Source: Xylogone sp. PMI_703
Lineage: Eukaryota > Ascomycota > Leotiomycetes
Assembly: GCA_021399445.1 (NCBI GenBank)
Contig: JAJTUQ010000002.1
Coordinates: 1,116,001-1,180,000 of the forward strand
DNA: 64,000 nucleotides
Reading direction: 5' to 3'
The notes below the pieces were generated by a model that ran no database searches, was not told where the DNA came from, and saw only the letters and a list, made by a program, of their open reading frames with translations. Positions 1-11,431 of the stretch are shown piece after piece (positions within the stretch are counted from its first letter, which is position 1; every line of letters starts with the position of its first letter). A program made the translations under genes and the position numbers.

Positions 1-31
1 CAAAACATACATTCTTACAAACCCCCTCCAG

Positions 32-719
32 ATACACCGACAACGGTGGCTCCACCCTCGCCATCTCCGGCGCCGACTTCACCATCGTCGCCGGCGACAC
101 ACGATCGACCTCTGGCTACAACATCAACACGCGGTACCAGCCCAAGGTGTACAAAATCGGCGGCTCCAGCGCCTCGCAGGAGGATGCCAACCTGGTGCTC
201 TCCGTAGTCGGGTACGCTGCGGATGGCGAGGCCCTGAAGGAGCGCCTCGACGCCGTATGCAAGATGTACCGGTACCAGCACGGCAAGCCCATCACCGTGA
301 ACGCCTGTGCGAAGCGGCTGTCGACGATCCTGTACAGCAAGCGGTTCTTCCCTTATTACGTGCATGCGATCTTGGGTGGGCTGGATGAGGAGGGCAAGGG
401 CGCGGTGTACAGTTACGATCCCGTGGGCAGCTACGAGAGGGAGCAGTGTCGAGCTGCGGGCGCGGCAGCGAGCTTGATCATGCCGTTCTTGGACAACCAG
501 GTGAATTTCAAGAATCAGTACGAGCCGGGTAGTGGGGTGGGGCATGATCTGGTGGAGAGGGAGAGGAAGCCGTTGAGTCGGCAGGAAGTGGAGGATTTAG
601 TGAAAGATGCGTTTGATGGCGCGGTGGAGAGACATATTGAGGTTGGAGATGGGCTGCAGATGATGATTATTACGAAGGATGGGATTGAGGAGATCTATAA
701 GCCTCTGAAGAGGGATTAA
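32..719 (+). CDS. PRE7: 20S proteasome subunit beta-6 (Pre7/PSMB1 type), 5'-truncated
   Basis: This is a non-catalytic beta-ring subunit of the 20S proteasome, needed to build the core particle that degrades ubiquitinated proteins in nucleus and cytosol. The visible exon begins just after a CAG acceptor ending at base 31; the first exon or exons, including the ATG, lie outside the window. The frame is open from the acceptor to a TAA at 717-719. The protein shows the Ntn-hydrolase beta-subunit core: a glycine-rich start (DNGGSTLAISG), AGDTRSTSGYNI, the beta-6 signature KRFFPYYVH, GAVYSYDPVGSYEREQCRAAG, DNQVNFKNQYEPG, and the LKRD C-terminus shared with yeast Pre7. No processed N-terminal threonine is expected for this subunit. 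Assignment to beta-6 rather than another beta subunit rests on these signatures and is firm; only the N-terminus is missing. Confidence 0.96.
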
Positions 720-3700
720 GGTTGGTGACAAATTCGGGAAAAGGGTTTTATGAGGAACATATATCTCCCTCTTTTCTCTTTGCGTTGTACTACTAATAGA
801 GGGGTATGAATTTTCTCCAGTAACTCTTCGTTTATGGGGATGCCGTACTTCATTAGATGTATTGTTGTACATCTTATCTACTCGGGAAGAAATCATGCAG
901 AGACCTCTCCTGAAAGAGGGAATTCAATGCCCTTAGAATTGATAGCTATCAACTGGGATGGTCTTACACTTTTGATGTTAGTTTACCTGTTTCCTTTCGT
1001 TGATGGCTTAGGTAATCACATCACGAGACCTTGCCATTAGGTAATTCCACGTGACTTGAACCTTAGCCCCTTTTCTAAGGACAACCCCTGATCAACATGA
1101 CATTTTAACCGTTGGGTAAAATCTCTTCGCTGCAGTCAAAATTATTAATTGGCGGTAGTGATCCCGAGTGTACGGATCCCCGATAACAAAACGCATGGAT
1201 ATCGGATTTAAAGAAGGCGTCTACGGACATTTTCATCAACGGTGGTCCGTAAAAGGGGCACCAATGAGTTGAAGAGATATCGTGTGGAGGACCCAGTCTC
1301 CAAACATGTATGACATAACACGGCACGGCACGGCGCTATTAATTCAGGATTAACTGACCCCGTACGGATCCAGACAATGCCATCTTTCTTAGCTTCCTTT
1401 TCAAGCACGTAGACTGGATGGGCAAGCCCTAAGCACCGGGTCGTATCCGAGGAGGATAAGCGATGGAATAAAGGGGGGTGCAGTAGCGAAGACTGGCAGT
1501 CCATACACCCACTAGGTGTAATAATGGAAGCAGCTTCAGCTTTTGTCAAAGATCAAGCCACGTGTATGGCGTGTGGCAGGTGTGTGTGTGCAGCCGTCTC
1601 CGAGATTATCTCGGATACTTTATCCGGGAAGAAGTGCAAATCATGGTTCGCACAATACCCGCAAAAACTTTAAAAAGTGTGGCTAGTGCACCGGTCATGT
1701 CGGATATCACTGTGCGCTTCAGGCCATTGAGCGAGCTGATTGGTAGGAAAGACTTAATGAGCTCGTGTTACCCAGGTCAAAAAGGGGGGGGGTTAACCCA
1801 TCTTCCTCTTTAGTGTGCCCTACTGAAGGTAAGGAAGGAGATGAGCATCCAAACACTTGTGGCTCAACGGGTAAACGACCTGCTCTAGCCAAGGAGCTGG
1901 TTGCAGGGCTCTCATATTGCATATAAAATGCAGGAACCAGTAATAGTGCGTAGGACATACTTCTGGAACGAGATTGCACGTTTCAGAAGCAGAACTGCTA
2001 TGATCCCCATGCCTATAAGAGAAGAGACTATAGGACAAGATTACTACCATTATCTTACCAATGTCCCTGGATCCAATTGGTGCCCTTCATTGATAGATAA
2101 TTGGAAAGCAGGAGTCACGACTGACGAACGTGGACTATCGGAAGATAAAGAGAGAACATTAGCTGAATCCTCACTGGAGGATTGGTATTTCGCATTCAAC
2201 GAGGTCCAATTGGTTCCCTGGAGATGGAAAGAATCTGAAGCCGTGCCCGAGCCCGTGGGACTGTAAAAAAAGAATAATAGCTCTCTCCACATCAGTTGCC
2301 CGTGCCCATGTGGAGCCCAATATTGGAAAAAAAAGACGCCATCAAAGGACCGGACGGCAGAGTGGCAATCCCGTACCTGTAGCAAATCAAGAATTGCAAA
2401 GATGCTCAAACCTAGGCATTGTGAGGCGTAATCCCAATTGATTGCTGCAGGCTGCGTAATCCCCTCTTCGACAAACCTCTTGGAGGTGACATTCCATTAG
2501 TTGAACCGCTTGCCGCTGTGGCTCGTGGCTCACTAGGCACCGCATCGGGGCCGAGAGGGGTTGGGAGTACGACATCCTCCATGGATCATTTTCCTCTGGC
2601 ACTTCCGGATGGTCCGTCTCTCGACGCCAGAGCATTGAAGATCACCCTTGATGCAGTCTGTTGAGTGCTGATCGTTTTTGCTGGACAGCTTAGGGTGGCG
2701 CGTGAGGGTTGTCGTGAGTCCTGTGAAAGTAGGTCTTGTTGATATATCGCCACCGCACCGAGCTGGATCAAGGTTTGAGAAATCAATAAATCCAAGTAGA
2801 TAAAAATAAGGCAGTTGTCGATCACGGAATACACCGAGCATCATTGGGTTTTCAAGACCCATATTGGGTTCGGAATATGGACCGGCCGGTGGTGTCACAA
2901 GCGCAAGCCGTCATGATGGTTTTTTGATAAAAAAACAATGGTCTCTAGCGGCCGAGGTGCGATTAGAGAGCTGACCTAAGCAGCTTTTGTACTGCGGCCG
3001 TTCCAAGGCGGAGAGTGCCTCCGGCAAGGGAATGGGTTGGTCGCCTTGTCGTTGATAGTCGGTAGATCAGCGTCGCCACGGGAAGGTACTGCGCAAAGGG
3101 CCAGCGTATCCTTGGCGTTCGCAACCTTAAGCTTGGTGGTGCCGGTACGTCGGGGTTTGACAGCCTTGACGACGCTGGCGCCAGGCACGAGGATGGCCTA
3201 AACTAGCCAGCTGTGGCGCGTGCAAACCAGCTTTGGCGGTGCGTTTCAAGTCTTCTGATCTACCCGGCACTCAATGGGATGTATGGATGAAGATCGACTG
3301 CGTATGATTGATGTTCAATTGCTATTTTAAAACCTGCGATAAACAGCTGGTGGTAGTTTTTGCTGTGGTACGACAATACGGCTTGCGTCGCCTAGGTGAG
3401 GCTGGAGATGCTCAAGGAAACTGATAATCCCCCAGTGCTGCAACTCTTCTCCATGGCGATTACGAAGATGCCGCATCTGGCAGGTATCTGGGGGTATCTG
3501 GACAGGAGAGGGCGCTTTCTGCCAGGCAATTTGCCCGAGAACCACTTGGTCTCGTGCTGTAGCGCAGCATTACGAAATACCTGGCCTGCTGGCGTAAGGT
3601 ACCGTCTTAAGCATCTGTCGGAGTGACAAAAATAACCCGAAAGCACCAAATGCCAGGTCAGAAGCCAAATTGCCAAACATCCCTTAAGCATCATGAACAT

Positions 3701-6700
3701 CACGAACATCATCACGGCAACGTGCGGCCGCGCTTAGCAGGGTTGAAGCACGGCAGTGTTGGAAGCGCAATCGCCTGCGATTCCTCCGCACCGGCACTGA
3801 GATTGCTGTTTGGCCAGCATCTGGGATGGAATGGTAGTGTGTTGGTAGAACTGGGTAATGCTGTATGCGCACAAGTAGATGTGGGTGCACCAACGCAGAC
3901 GGGGTGCATCAAAGTACAGAGTACCTGTGGCGAGGGGATGTGCAGTCGGCGTAATAGCGTGGTATCCGCCAGCAGAGCAAGTACTGAGGTACAACTCTGG
4001 TGGGTGAGGGTGGCGAGAGAGTCAAGGAGTCAAGCCACAGCAACGATTTCTCAGGGTCCCGACCTCTGTTTCTTCAGCACATCACTAAGCATTTCGTGGC
4101 CGCCTCCAGGGTCGCGCTTCGCCACAGGCTCAGTTTAACAGCTTGTCGGAAGGACACAGACGCTTCCCGAGGGATGTGCGAAGCGACCGGGTTGGTGACC
4201 TACTTCCAACGACCAAGCGGTTCGGCGGTGCTGTCAACTGGGCTTCGTTCTTACCGCAGAATCGTACGTTGATCGCCCAGATCCCTACCGATCCAGGCCA
4301 GGGATGAGCCAGCGTGCAGGATTTCAAACACTCGAGGCATGTTTTCCCCAGCAGGGCCGCGAGAACCAGTGCTTGGCGCGAACCAAAACGAGCGATCCCC
4401 GTTCGGCCAGCTCCCACATGGAGGAAGAGAAGAACCTGGTTCAGCCCCATACGAGCCCAGCGATCCAGCGATCCAGCGCCTTGCTGGCTTGATGATTGCT
4501 TGCTTGGTTGCTTGATTGCCATGGAGCAGTTCTGTCGGCAGGGTCCCAAAAACGACCACCAGCGCGTCGGGAAGAGGAGATACCTCCATGCAGAAGCAGC
4601 AGAGTGCAGGTGCAGGTGCGAGAAAAGCTTCTCGGCCAGACCCAGCGCCATGGTCGCGCGACGGGACAATTTGAGGGTTTACGGGTACTGTACTGCAATT
4701 AGGGGTGTGGTTTTTTTCTCGAGGTTCCAGAACGGCCGGCGGAGCTGGGAGAGAGCTTGGGGGCACCATGGGCCAGACTAAGCGGTGGCAGTTGGTGTTA
4801 GGGAGCGCGCCGTGCGAGGGAGAGCACATGGTTGCAGCCGGTGTAGAAGAGCAAGAGCTTGGGGTGGTACCGGATGGGAATTATTGGGGGGAAGTGCAAA
4901 GCCACTGGGCCTGCCCGATGGGTTTGCCACCGCCCATTTCGGGCCCCCGTCGAGCCCTGTGTCTGTACCGCACTGAAAAGCAAAAGCCCAGAAAGTACAG
5001 TTTACGGTAGCACTGGAGCCCCTCCCCAGCCCCCCCGCTGACTGCGCCACGACCCCCCTCCAGGGTCCCTGTCTAGTGCTCCTACCAAAGATCGAATTTC
5101 TCAAATTCCCATCCCCATTTTGCGCGTCCAGTGCTGCCCCAGTGCCGACAATTCCCATCTCCGGCCCCGGCGTTGCCCTGTGCTGGCTTGTGCCCGAGTC
5201 GCCTGCCCATCCACGATAGTTACCTTATGGTACATGTTTTGCGACTGTCACGGGCGCACAGTGTCTTGTCTATCGCCCTAGGAAAATCCCCCGTTGGCTG
5301 CCACTGCTGCCCACCCCCTCTTCACGCCCCTTGACGTGCTGAACAATTGCCCTGGGGCCAGAACCCGCGTTATCGGGGCTTGCTGCTGGCCAATTCTTGA
5401 CCTGTCGTGCTGGGCGGTCGGCGTTCTGGTGGTTGCGTGCTTTGCGTGCTCGTGCTCTGCTAGAGCTGCTGCCGGCACGGTACTAGGTCTCTGCTAGGTA
5501 TCTACTAGGGGAGCTGGGAAGCTGCTAAAGGCTTCTGGCTCTCGCGCCCTGTTCTCGCTCCCCAACCACCGCCCGGAACCGCTGAAGCACCGCCAGAACC
5601 ACCCATGTTCTATGCCCTACCCAGGCTACCCTGCAGCGCCGCCGCAAGGGCTCGATTCGGATCAAACCCTCCTCGGACCCTTCTCCATTCCTCGCGCTCC
5701 CTCTCTGCTATTGCTGCTACTGCTTGCTGCTCTCTCCTCTTTCGAGCTGCTGTAGGGCGTAGATCTCCATCTTTGCCATCCACCATCCACAGGCCGTCTA
5801 TCCACCGCCCCCTCCCCAGCGCCGACCAAATTCATGGGTTTTTGCGGCTGGTGCTGGTGCCGGTGCTTGCTTGGTGCTGCTTTCTGCAACCAAAGTACCC
5901 TTCTCGTCTGGCGAGCCCACCTGCACCTCATATGACACTGCGGCAATCTAGCAGCCGTTCTCGCGCTTCCCGCTCGCCGGGGCCTCGACTACCGCTAGCA
6001 GCACACCCATCCTGGAGAAGCATCCTAATCCAGCGGGTGCGTGTCAAGCGTCAAGCTACCCAATCTGCCAATCTCTCTCCTCTCTTTACCCCCCAGGCCG
6101 CTGGATCCTGACTCTTCCCCCTTCCAGCCTCGCTCCAGAGAACTGCCATTACCCTTTCTTCTGGTTCTTTTTTTGTTTGCCGCCTCCCAACGACTCGTCA
6201 GCCAGCGGGCGCCTTTTGCCTTCGCGGTGCCTGAAGATCGGTGCTTCTCCCTGTGCAACATCTGATCGATCTCATGGCCATGTATCCTCCTTCTATGCTG
6301 CCCTTATCTGCAGATCTGCTCTCTTCCCATTTAACCTGACGTACGAGCTGCTCCTCTCACACAACGCACATCTCTCTGCCTCATGCGTACTATAAACAAT
6401 TCCTCGAAGAGACGTCTCCACGCTAGCCTTGAGTGAGGCAGAGAGAGAGAGAATCCTAGGTTTTCGTCATAGACTGTCGACTGCTAAATTCGAACTCCAT
6501 CTACGACCCAATAGACCACTACCGGTACCGGGTCTAGGGGCTGACACGCCTGCTGTCCGTCCCAGAAGGCAACTAGAGAGGCACCGGCGCTGGGGCCACG
6601 CGGGCTTGTCTGTTGCTCATAAACCTCCACATCGTTCGCGCTCTGCCAGCCTACGGAGAGGATCCCTCTCTTTCCCTTCTCTGCTCTCTCTCTGGCTCTC

Positions 6701-7405
6701 TTTCCCTTTTTAACCCAGGGACCCCGTCATTGAGACGAATTGCAACTCTCTCGTTATCTTTCAACGGAAGAACCAAGTATCCACTCTCTGGGATTGGCCG
6801 GCGCCTGGAGCTGCTGCTGTCAAAACCCTACCGAGCCGACCAACAGTAGACACAACCCCCCCATGCTCGTTCGCCCCCTCCACAATTCGACTTCCTTTTA
6901 ACTTTCACTCGGCGCCTCACTCTCCCAAGCGAAGACCACTCTGCGTTGGGAAAAGGCAAAACAATTCTCTCGGATCCAGAGCCTCCCGTGGTCGAGATCA
7001 CCATCACTCAAGGGCGTCCTTCATGCTCAGCACAATTTAGGGATTCAGCTCTCTCTCTTCTGATATTTTTTTCCCTTGCCAAAAGTCCGGGTCTTTGCAG
7101 CACCAGAGAGCACCTTCAAGGTATAAGACTTTTGCCTTTCTTCTTTCCTCTTGCCTCATCACCGTCCCCCTCGCGAAGCGCCTGCTAGCACTCGGAATTT
7201 ATCTGCTGCGTTTGTGTGTGTGTTTGTAGTTGTGTAATCGTGTGTTGTTGCTGCTGCTGTTGTGGTTGACTTGTCCTGCCTCTCTCTGCTTCTCTTTCCC
7301 GCACTCTTCCTCCTTCTTTCCCTCTTGTTGCGTATTGCTGACATTGTTATCATCCGGGTGCAGTTCTGGGGGCCCCCAGGTGCTACCGACCATCAAGAAG
7401 TTCCC
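720..7405. other. gene-free spacer and CT-rich leader of the YTH gene
   Basis: No reading frame here has protein-like composition, a recognisable motif or a splice-consistent extension; the many 60-190-codon ORFs on both strands look like chance. Bases 720-4200 are of mixed composition. From about 5000 to 7400 the plus strand becomes rich in C and T (runs such as CTCTCTCTGGCTCTCTTTCC near 6680-6700), a pattern usual in the promoters and 5' leaders of fungal regulatory genes, and this runs into the YTH-domain gene. A possible 5'-leader acceptor (GGGTGCAG, ending near 7363) lies shortly before its ATG. Low-complexity GTGTGTTTGTGTGTGTG-type sequence lies at about 7210-7265. Confidence 0.6.
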
Positions 7406-9551
7406 ATGGGAAACAGTCCAGGGGAGAACCAGCCTCCTGGCGATGGTTCAGGTGCATCTCAGAACGCGGTGGCATCAGGCTCTTCACAGCCAGTTCCAGC
7501 TGCCGTGCCGGACAGGAGAGACGGCATCTCTTCACAAACTGATAGTTCGCAGGCTAGCCAACGGGCATTCCAATCCCCCTATCGCCGCCAGTCCAGCCAA
7601 CATGGACATCCAGGAGATTCTCACCTTCCTCAGCAAGCCGGCATGACACCGCTACAAGGCAACATGCCGCATGATCAATTCCGCATGGCGGCTCTAGGAG
7701 CAGCATTGCCTGATGTTGCGTATCAAAATTATACATACCCACAACAACAACGATTCGCTCAAGGTCCAGCTCCAACTGGCATGGTCTATCAGTTCCAACC
7801 TGTTCCGCAACTCACAATTCAGGCAGGTCTGACCCCGCAAGGAAGTGCGCTATTTAACGCCCAATATCAGCCTCAATATCAACCCGTCTATGCTCCGAGT
7901 CAGCTTTCTTCATCACCACCATCACACCCAGGCACTCTTCCTGGATCACAGTATTATCAAGCCGGCGCCTATCTCGCCCAGCAGCAGGCCTCTGCTCCCT
8001 TTTTCTATCAGACAAACCAATACGGAGCTCAGCCTCAGAACTATGCATCAAATCCGTCGAGCCCACAGTATGCAGGACAGGGAACATATGTAGGAGATAA
8101 TCGAAGCTTGCCTCATCCACGAAGTCACGAGTATGCCGGAAGCTCTGGCAGGATGCCGGTCGTGGGCTCTACAAGCATAGGTAAGGCCACTCAGCTTTGA
8201 CCTTCATGGACACTTGTCCCTGGGATCATTCAAATTTTGGTTTTTTTTTGTTTTGGCTAAACGACAGCGCAGTTTCCAGCTCCCCTGCTTCTACCATTGT
8301 TCGAGGACCTCCACGAAAACCCCGACAGAGCGGTATGTTACGAAACCGAGTGCAAAGATTCCAAGAACAAAGAAAAATCAAAACATGTACTTACATCAAC
8401 TAGGGCACGCTCTCTGGATAGGGAATCTACCTCCTCAGACGGACCTTATGAGTCTTGTCCATCATGTTTGTAAAGAGACACACGGGCTCGAGTCACTCTT
8501 TTTAATCTCTAAAAGCAACTGTGCTTTTGCAAATTTCAAGGATGAAGCAACGTGCGCTATAGCTCAGACGAAAATCCATGATTCAAGGTTCCAGACCGTA
8601 AGACTGGTGAGCCGTCTGCGAAGGGCATTTTCAGGGAACGCGTCTGGTGCTTCGGCAGCGGCTACCTCGACATCTTCAACCCCCGTATCAGGTGACTCGC
8701 GAGTTACCTCTCCTGGGGATCCAGCATCCAGAGGAACGCCGGCAGTGACTGAGAGTTTGGACGGGACCGCAGAGAGATCCTTGCCGAGAGATAAATTCTT
8801 TGTTGTAAAGAGTTTAACGGTCGAGGATTTGGAGCTCAGCGTACGAAACGGGATATGGGCGACACAATCTCACAATGAAGAAGTACTCAACAGGGCTTAC
8901 CAGGTATACAGGCATACGATTTTTTTTTTTTTCTTAGCATGAACACAGGGTTAACACGTTTTGCAGACAGCTGACAATGTGTACCTTATCTTTTCTGCAA
9001 ATAAGTCTGGCGAATATTTCGGCTACGCACGGATGGCTTCCCCTATAAACGACGATCCAGCGGCGGCCATTGAATTCACACCTAAAGCGCCAGCTACGGC
9101 GGCCCCAGAGTTACCAAAAGCGATTCCGACGCCAGCGACAGAATTTGTACCGAAGGGCCGTATTATCGATGATTCGGCACGGGGAACGATTTTTTGGGAA
9201 GCTGAGAGAGACGAGGTCGATGGCGGGGAAGACGAGGACGAGAGTCGAAGTCTCCGAAGCGATCCTGATGCTGAATCTCCCCCAAAGACTTGGGGAAAGC
9301 CTTTCAAAGTCGAGTGGGTGTCAACCACCAAATTACCCTTTTACAGGACAAGGGGGTTAAGAAACCCCTGGAACTCGAACAGAGAGGTAAAAATCGCTCG
9401 CGATGGCACGGAACTCGAAACCTCCATTGGGCGACGGCTATTAGCGCTCTTCCAACACCAACCTAGTCCCATAATACCAACCCTCTCCAACATGCAAGGC
9501 ATGATGCCTATAATTCCTCCTGGTTATCCACATATGCGCCAATTCCCTTGA
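7406..9551 (+). CDS. RRM + YTH domain m6A-RNA reader protein
   Basis: Four exons join in phase: 7406-8180, 8273-8332, 8404-8903 and 8967-9551, giving 639 residues. Residues 1-258 are a Gln/Pro/Ser/Tyr-rich disordered N-terminus. An RRM-like fold starts at HALWIGNLPP (about 280-351). The YTH domain runs from FFVVKS (410) to about 607. Trp430 in NGIWATQ and Trp522 in GTIFWEAE match the two tryptophans that line the m6A-binding cage. The C-terminal part (KVEWVSTTKLPF, RNPWNSNREVKI, ARDGTE) resembles nuclear YTHDC1 more than cytoplasmic YTHDF proteins. An acidic and Pro/Ala-rich insertion of some 60 residues separates the two cage tryptophans. The likely role is reading N6-methyladenosine in pre-mRNA; the RRM fusion is known in filamentous fungi. 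The frame is open upstream of 7406, but 7406 is the first ATG in it; a 5'-UTR intron is possible. Confidence 0.93.
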
Positions 9552-11000
9552 GCACCATTATCTCTTGGATAGTTATTGGCCTGGGTGTGCGTAGGGTAGC
9601 TAGGAGGATGCGTTTTTAGCGGACGTCGACATTGCTGGGCATGGCTGGTCATGACCCAGGACATCCTTCTAATGTTGCTAATATTCTTACTTTCTCCAAG
9701 GGATCTCGATATTCTCACGTAGTAATGATTTTACGATGACGTTTGAGGCTCATTATATAGGTAGCATAGTTTGCAAGGGGAGGGGAAAAAATACATGGGT
9801 AAAGTGCTTTGCTGAATCTTGTTTCAGTTGATCATTGCATAGCCGAGCAGGATAGTTACTGCCGCAAATTTATATATTCTGTGCAACATTTCTTCCTTCG
9901 TTTCTTTCCGCACATTTATTCGAAAAAGTTTCTATCCATTTTTATTGTCTCCTGATTCCAATACATATCATCTGGTTTCTTTCCCATTGATGTCACTACA
10001 TCTTTTGCAGTGACGTCGTCTACCGGTAGGATTGTGCCCGCAGATTGGGCAGCGCTCGCGGTTCACAAACTGGTGGGCGTCTATTTTCCAGACAGGATCG
10101 CGGATCGCCATCGACGCATGCGGGAGCGGGAGCTTCTCCGACCAGCCAATCTCCATGTTGGTACGGAAGGGGTCCATACGTTTCGAGTAATTCGAACCCG
10201 TTCACTAGGGGCTGCGCGGGCTGCGCAAATGAAGTGATTCGCCGTGCAGCTGCATCGTGAAAGCACATTTGTGGATTTGCTACTCAAAAAGTGGATGGTA
10301 CTCTCGTGCGTTCTCATTCTGGCTTATTGCTGGAGCGAATCTAGAAGCAGGGTAAGATTGGTGGTGAATGATCTTCCGAAGCTTTCTCCTTATGAGGGCT
10401 AGTACGCCCCGGTATGCTGTGTCACAACTTTAAATATAGCACTTTCTTGGATTTCACCAAGGGATCATGATATCACGTGAAATGAAGGCGACACTTTAGG
10501 AATAGGTGGAGGAACGACATACTTGTACTTTGTACGTTAAAACACCTTCAAGATATCAGAAATAGATGGCATATCCTGCAGCGATTAGTAGAACACCCGG
10601 TGCATTGCATTCAAAATTTCAACCTACACCTATCTTCTGACCAAACTGGTATCCATAACGTGTTAGGATGGTGATATGCTCGATTCTAACTGGCAAGGAA
10701 TGCAATGTGTGTATCTGGTCACTATGGGGTGACTTCTAAAGAGCTTGGGAGGGTAACCCCCCTTCATCACCTTCAACTCAAGCCACTGTCGTCATCAGTT
10801 TTTGAGAATTGAGAATTGAGCATTGAGGTTAGAATGTGAGGTAGAGAAGACAAAGTTCGGTGAATGAAGAGAGTCTAATGGTATCATGGACTGTAACATT
10901 TCTCAACAATATTCACACTGAATCGAGGTTCCTTTGCAGCATGGCAGAAATGAGAGGAGGATGTTGTGGCTGGGGAGAGGTTCGCTTAGACTCAAGAGGC
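9552..11000. other. spacer between YTH and hsp30 genes
   Basis: It contains the YTH 3' end and, nearer 11 kb, the distal hsp30 promoter. Composition is AT-rich around 9720-9960 and 10440-10700. The only ORF with a suggestive motif is the 69-residue minus-strand one listed separately at 9968-10177. Nothing else is supported. Confidence 0.5.
9968..10177 (-). CDS. possible small zinc-ribbon protein (doubtful)
   Basis: A 69-residue ORF with an ATG at 10177 carries a C-x2-C-x10-C-x2-C arrangement (CPICG ... HCKRC) near its C-terminus, which would suit a small zinc ribbon. The upstream part (GWSEKLPLPHASMAIRDPVW) reads like protein, but a stop lies nine codons before the ATG and a longer ORF overlaps it in another frame. 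I do not recognise a family. It may be a true small gene, one exon of a larger gene, or chance. Confidence 0.18.
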   Translation of the reverse strand: MDPFRTNMEIGWSEKLPLPHASMAIRDPVWKIDAHQFVNRERCPICGHNPTGRRRHCKRCSDINGKETR

Positions 11001-11013
11001 TTCCAGAACGTTC
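11001..11013 (+). promoter_or_regulatory. distal heat shock element (three units)
   Basis: TTCcaGAAcgTTC: three inverted 5-bp HSF units in perfect phase, 431 bp before the hsp30 ATG. Confidence 0.7.
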
Positions 11014-11210
11014 CCCAGTACCCCAGAAGTCGAGTGCAGAAGGTGCTAGAATACCCCATCAAATGACGTCATTTAGCAACCAGACCTTGTCGAACCTACT
11101 AGAATGCCCCAAATCAAAGAATACGATTCTACAGCATACTGTGTAGTATGTGACACAGCTTCCCCTCACTTCTGTAGCTATTCTCACGCAATCGCGATGA
11201 TTCTCGAATG

Positions 11211-11218
11211 TGCTAGCA
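11211..11218 (+). promoter_or_regulatory. half heat shock element (two units)
   Basis: TTCtcGAA: two inverted HSF units, 19 bp before the four-unit element at 11237. Alone it would be weak; its phase and position suggest it helps HSF bind cooperatively. Confidence 0.45.
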
Positions 11219-11236
11219 CATTGAGGATCGTATGAC

Positions 11237-11254
11237 TTCTTGAACCTTCCAGAA
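11237..11254 (+). promoter_or_regulatory. core heat shock element (four units) of hsp30
   Basis: TTCttGAAccTTCcaGAA is four uninterrupted alternating nTTCn/nGAAn units with exact 2-base spacing. It ends 13 bp before the TATA box and 178 bp before the hsp30 ATG. This is the expected binding site of trimeric HSF and implies strong induction of the downstream gene by heat or proteotoxic stress. Confidence 0.88.
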
Positions 11255-11267
11255 TGGCCATTGCGTG

Positions 11268-11275
11268 TATATATT
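11268..11275 (+). promoter_or_regulatory. TATA box of hsp30
   Basis: TATATATT immediately downstream of the four-unit heat shock element and about 157 bp before the ATG. The HSE-TATA spacing is typical of stress-induced fungal promoters. Confidence 0.7.
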
Positions 11276-11431
11276 CCTGAGCAGGAGCTCACCATCTCCC
11301 TCCCTTCCATCATCAGAATACAACAATCAGAAAGTTTTATGCACTCTTACCGAGCAGTCTCAAAAAGGCTACCAGTCTTACGACCAACAAAGCGTCTACT
11401 CTTCAAACCACAAACTACTACAACACGCAAA

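Noticed and set aside
147..719. Proteasome gene starting at base 147
   Set aside because: That start would be a GTG. The frame is open back to an acceptor at base 31 and encodes conserved beta-6 sequence before 147, so the true start is outside the window.
1901..2266. 121-residue plus-strand ORF as a gene
   Set aside because: Odd composition, no motif, no splice-consistent extension and overlapping ORFs on the other strand. It looks like chance.
3623..4138. 171-residue ORF with a His-rich stretch as a metal-binding protein
   Set aside because: The HHEHHEHHH run comes from a short CATCA-type repeat; the rest has no family resemblance and is antisense to equally long ORFs.
5605..6111. 168-residue Ser/Pro/Arg-rich ORF
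   Set aside because: It arises from the CT-rich leader composition of the YTH gene and has no conserved-looking motif.
7262..7405. Extending the YTH protein upstream into a hydrophobic signal-like N-terminus
   Set aside because: The first codon would be GTG, the leucine-rich stretch comes from CT-rich leader DNA, and a secretory signal does not fit an RNA-binding protein.
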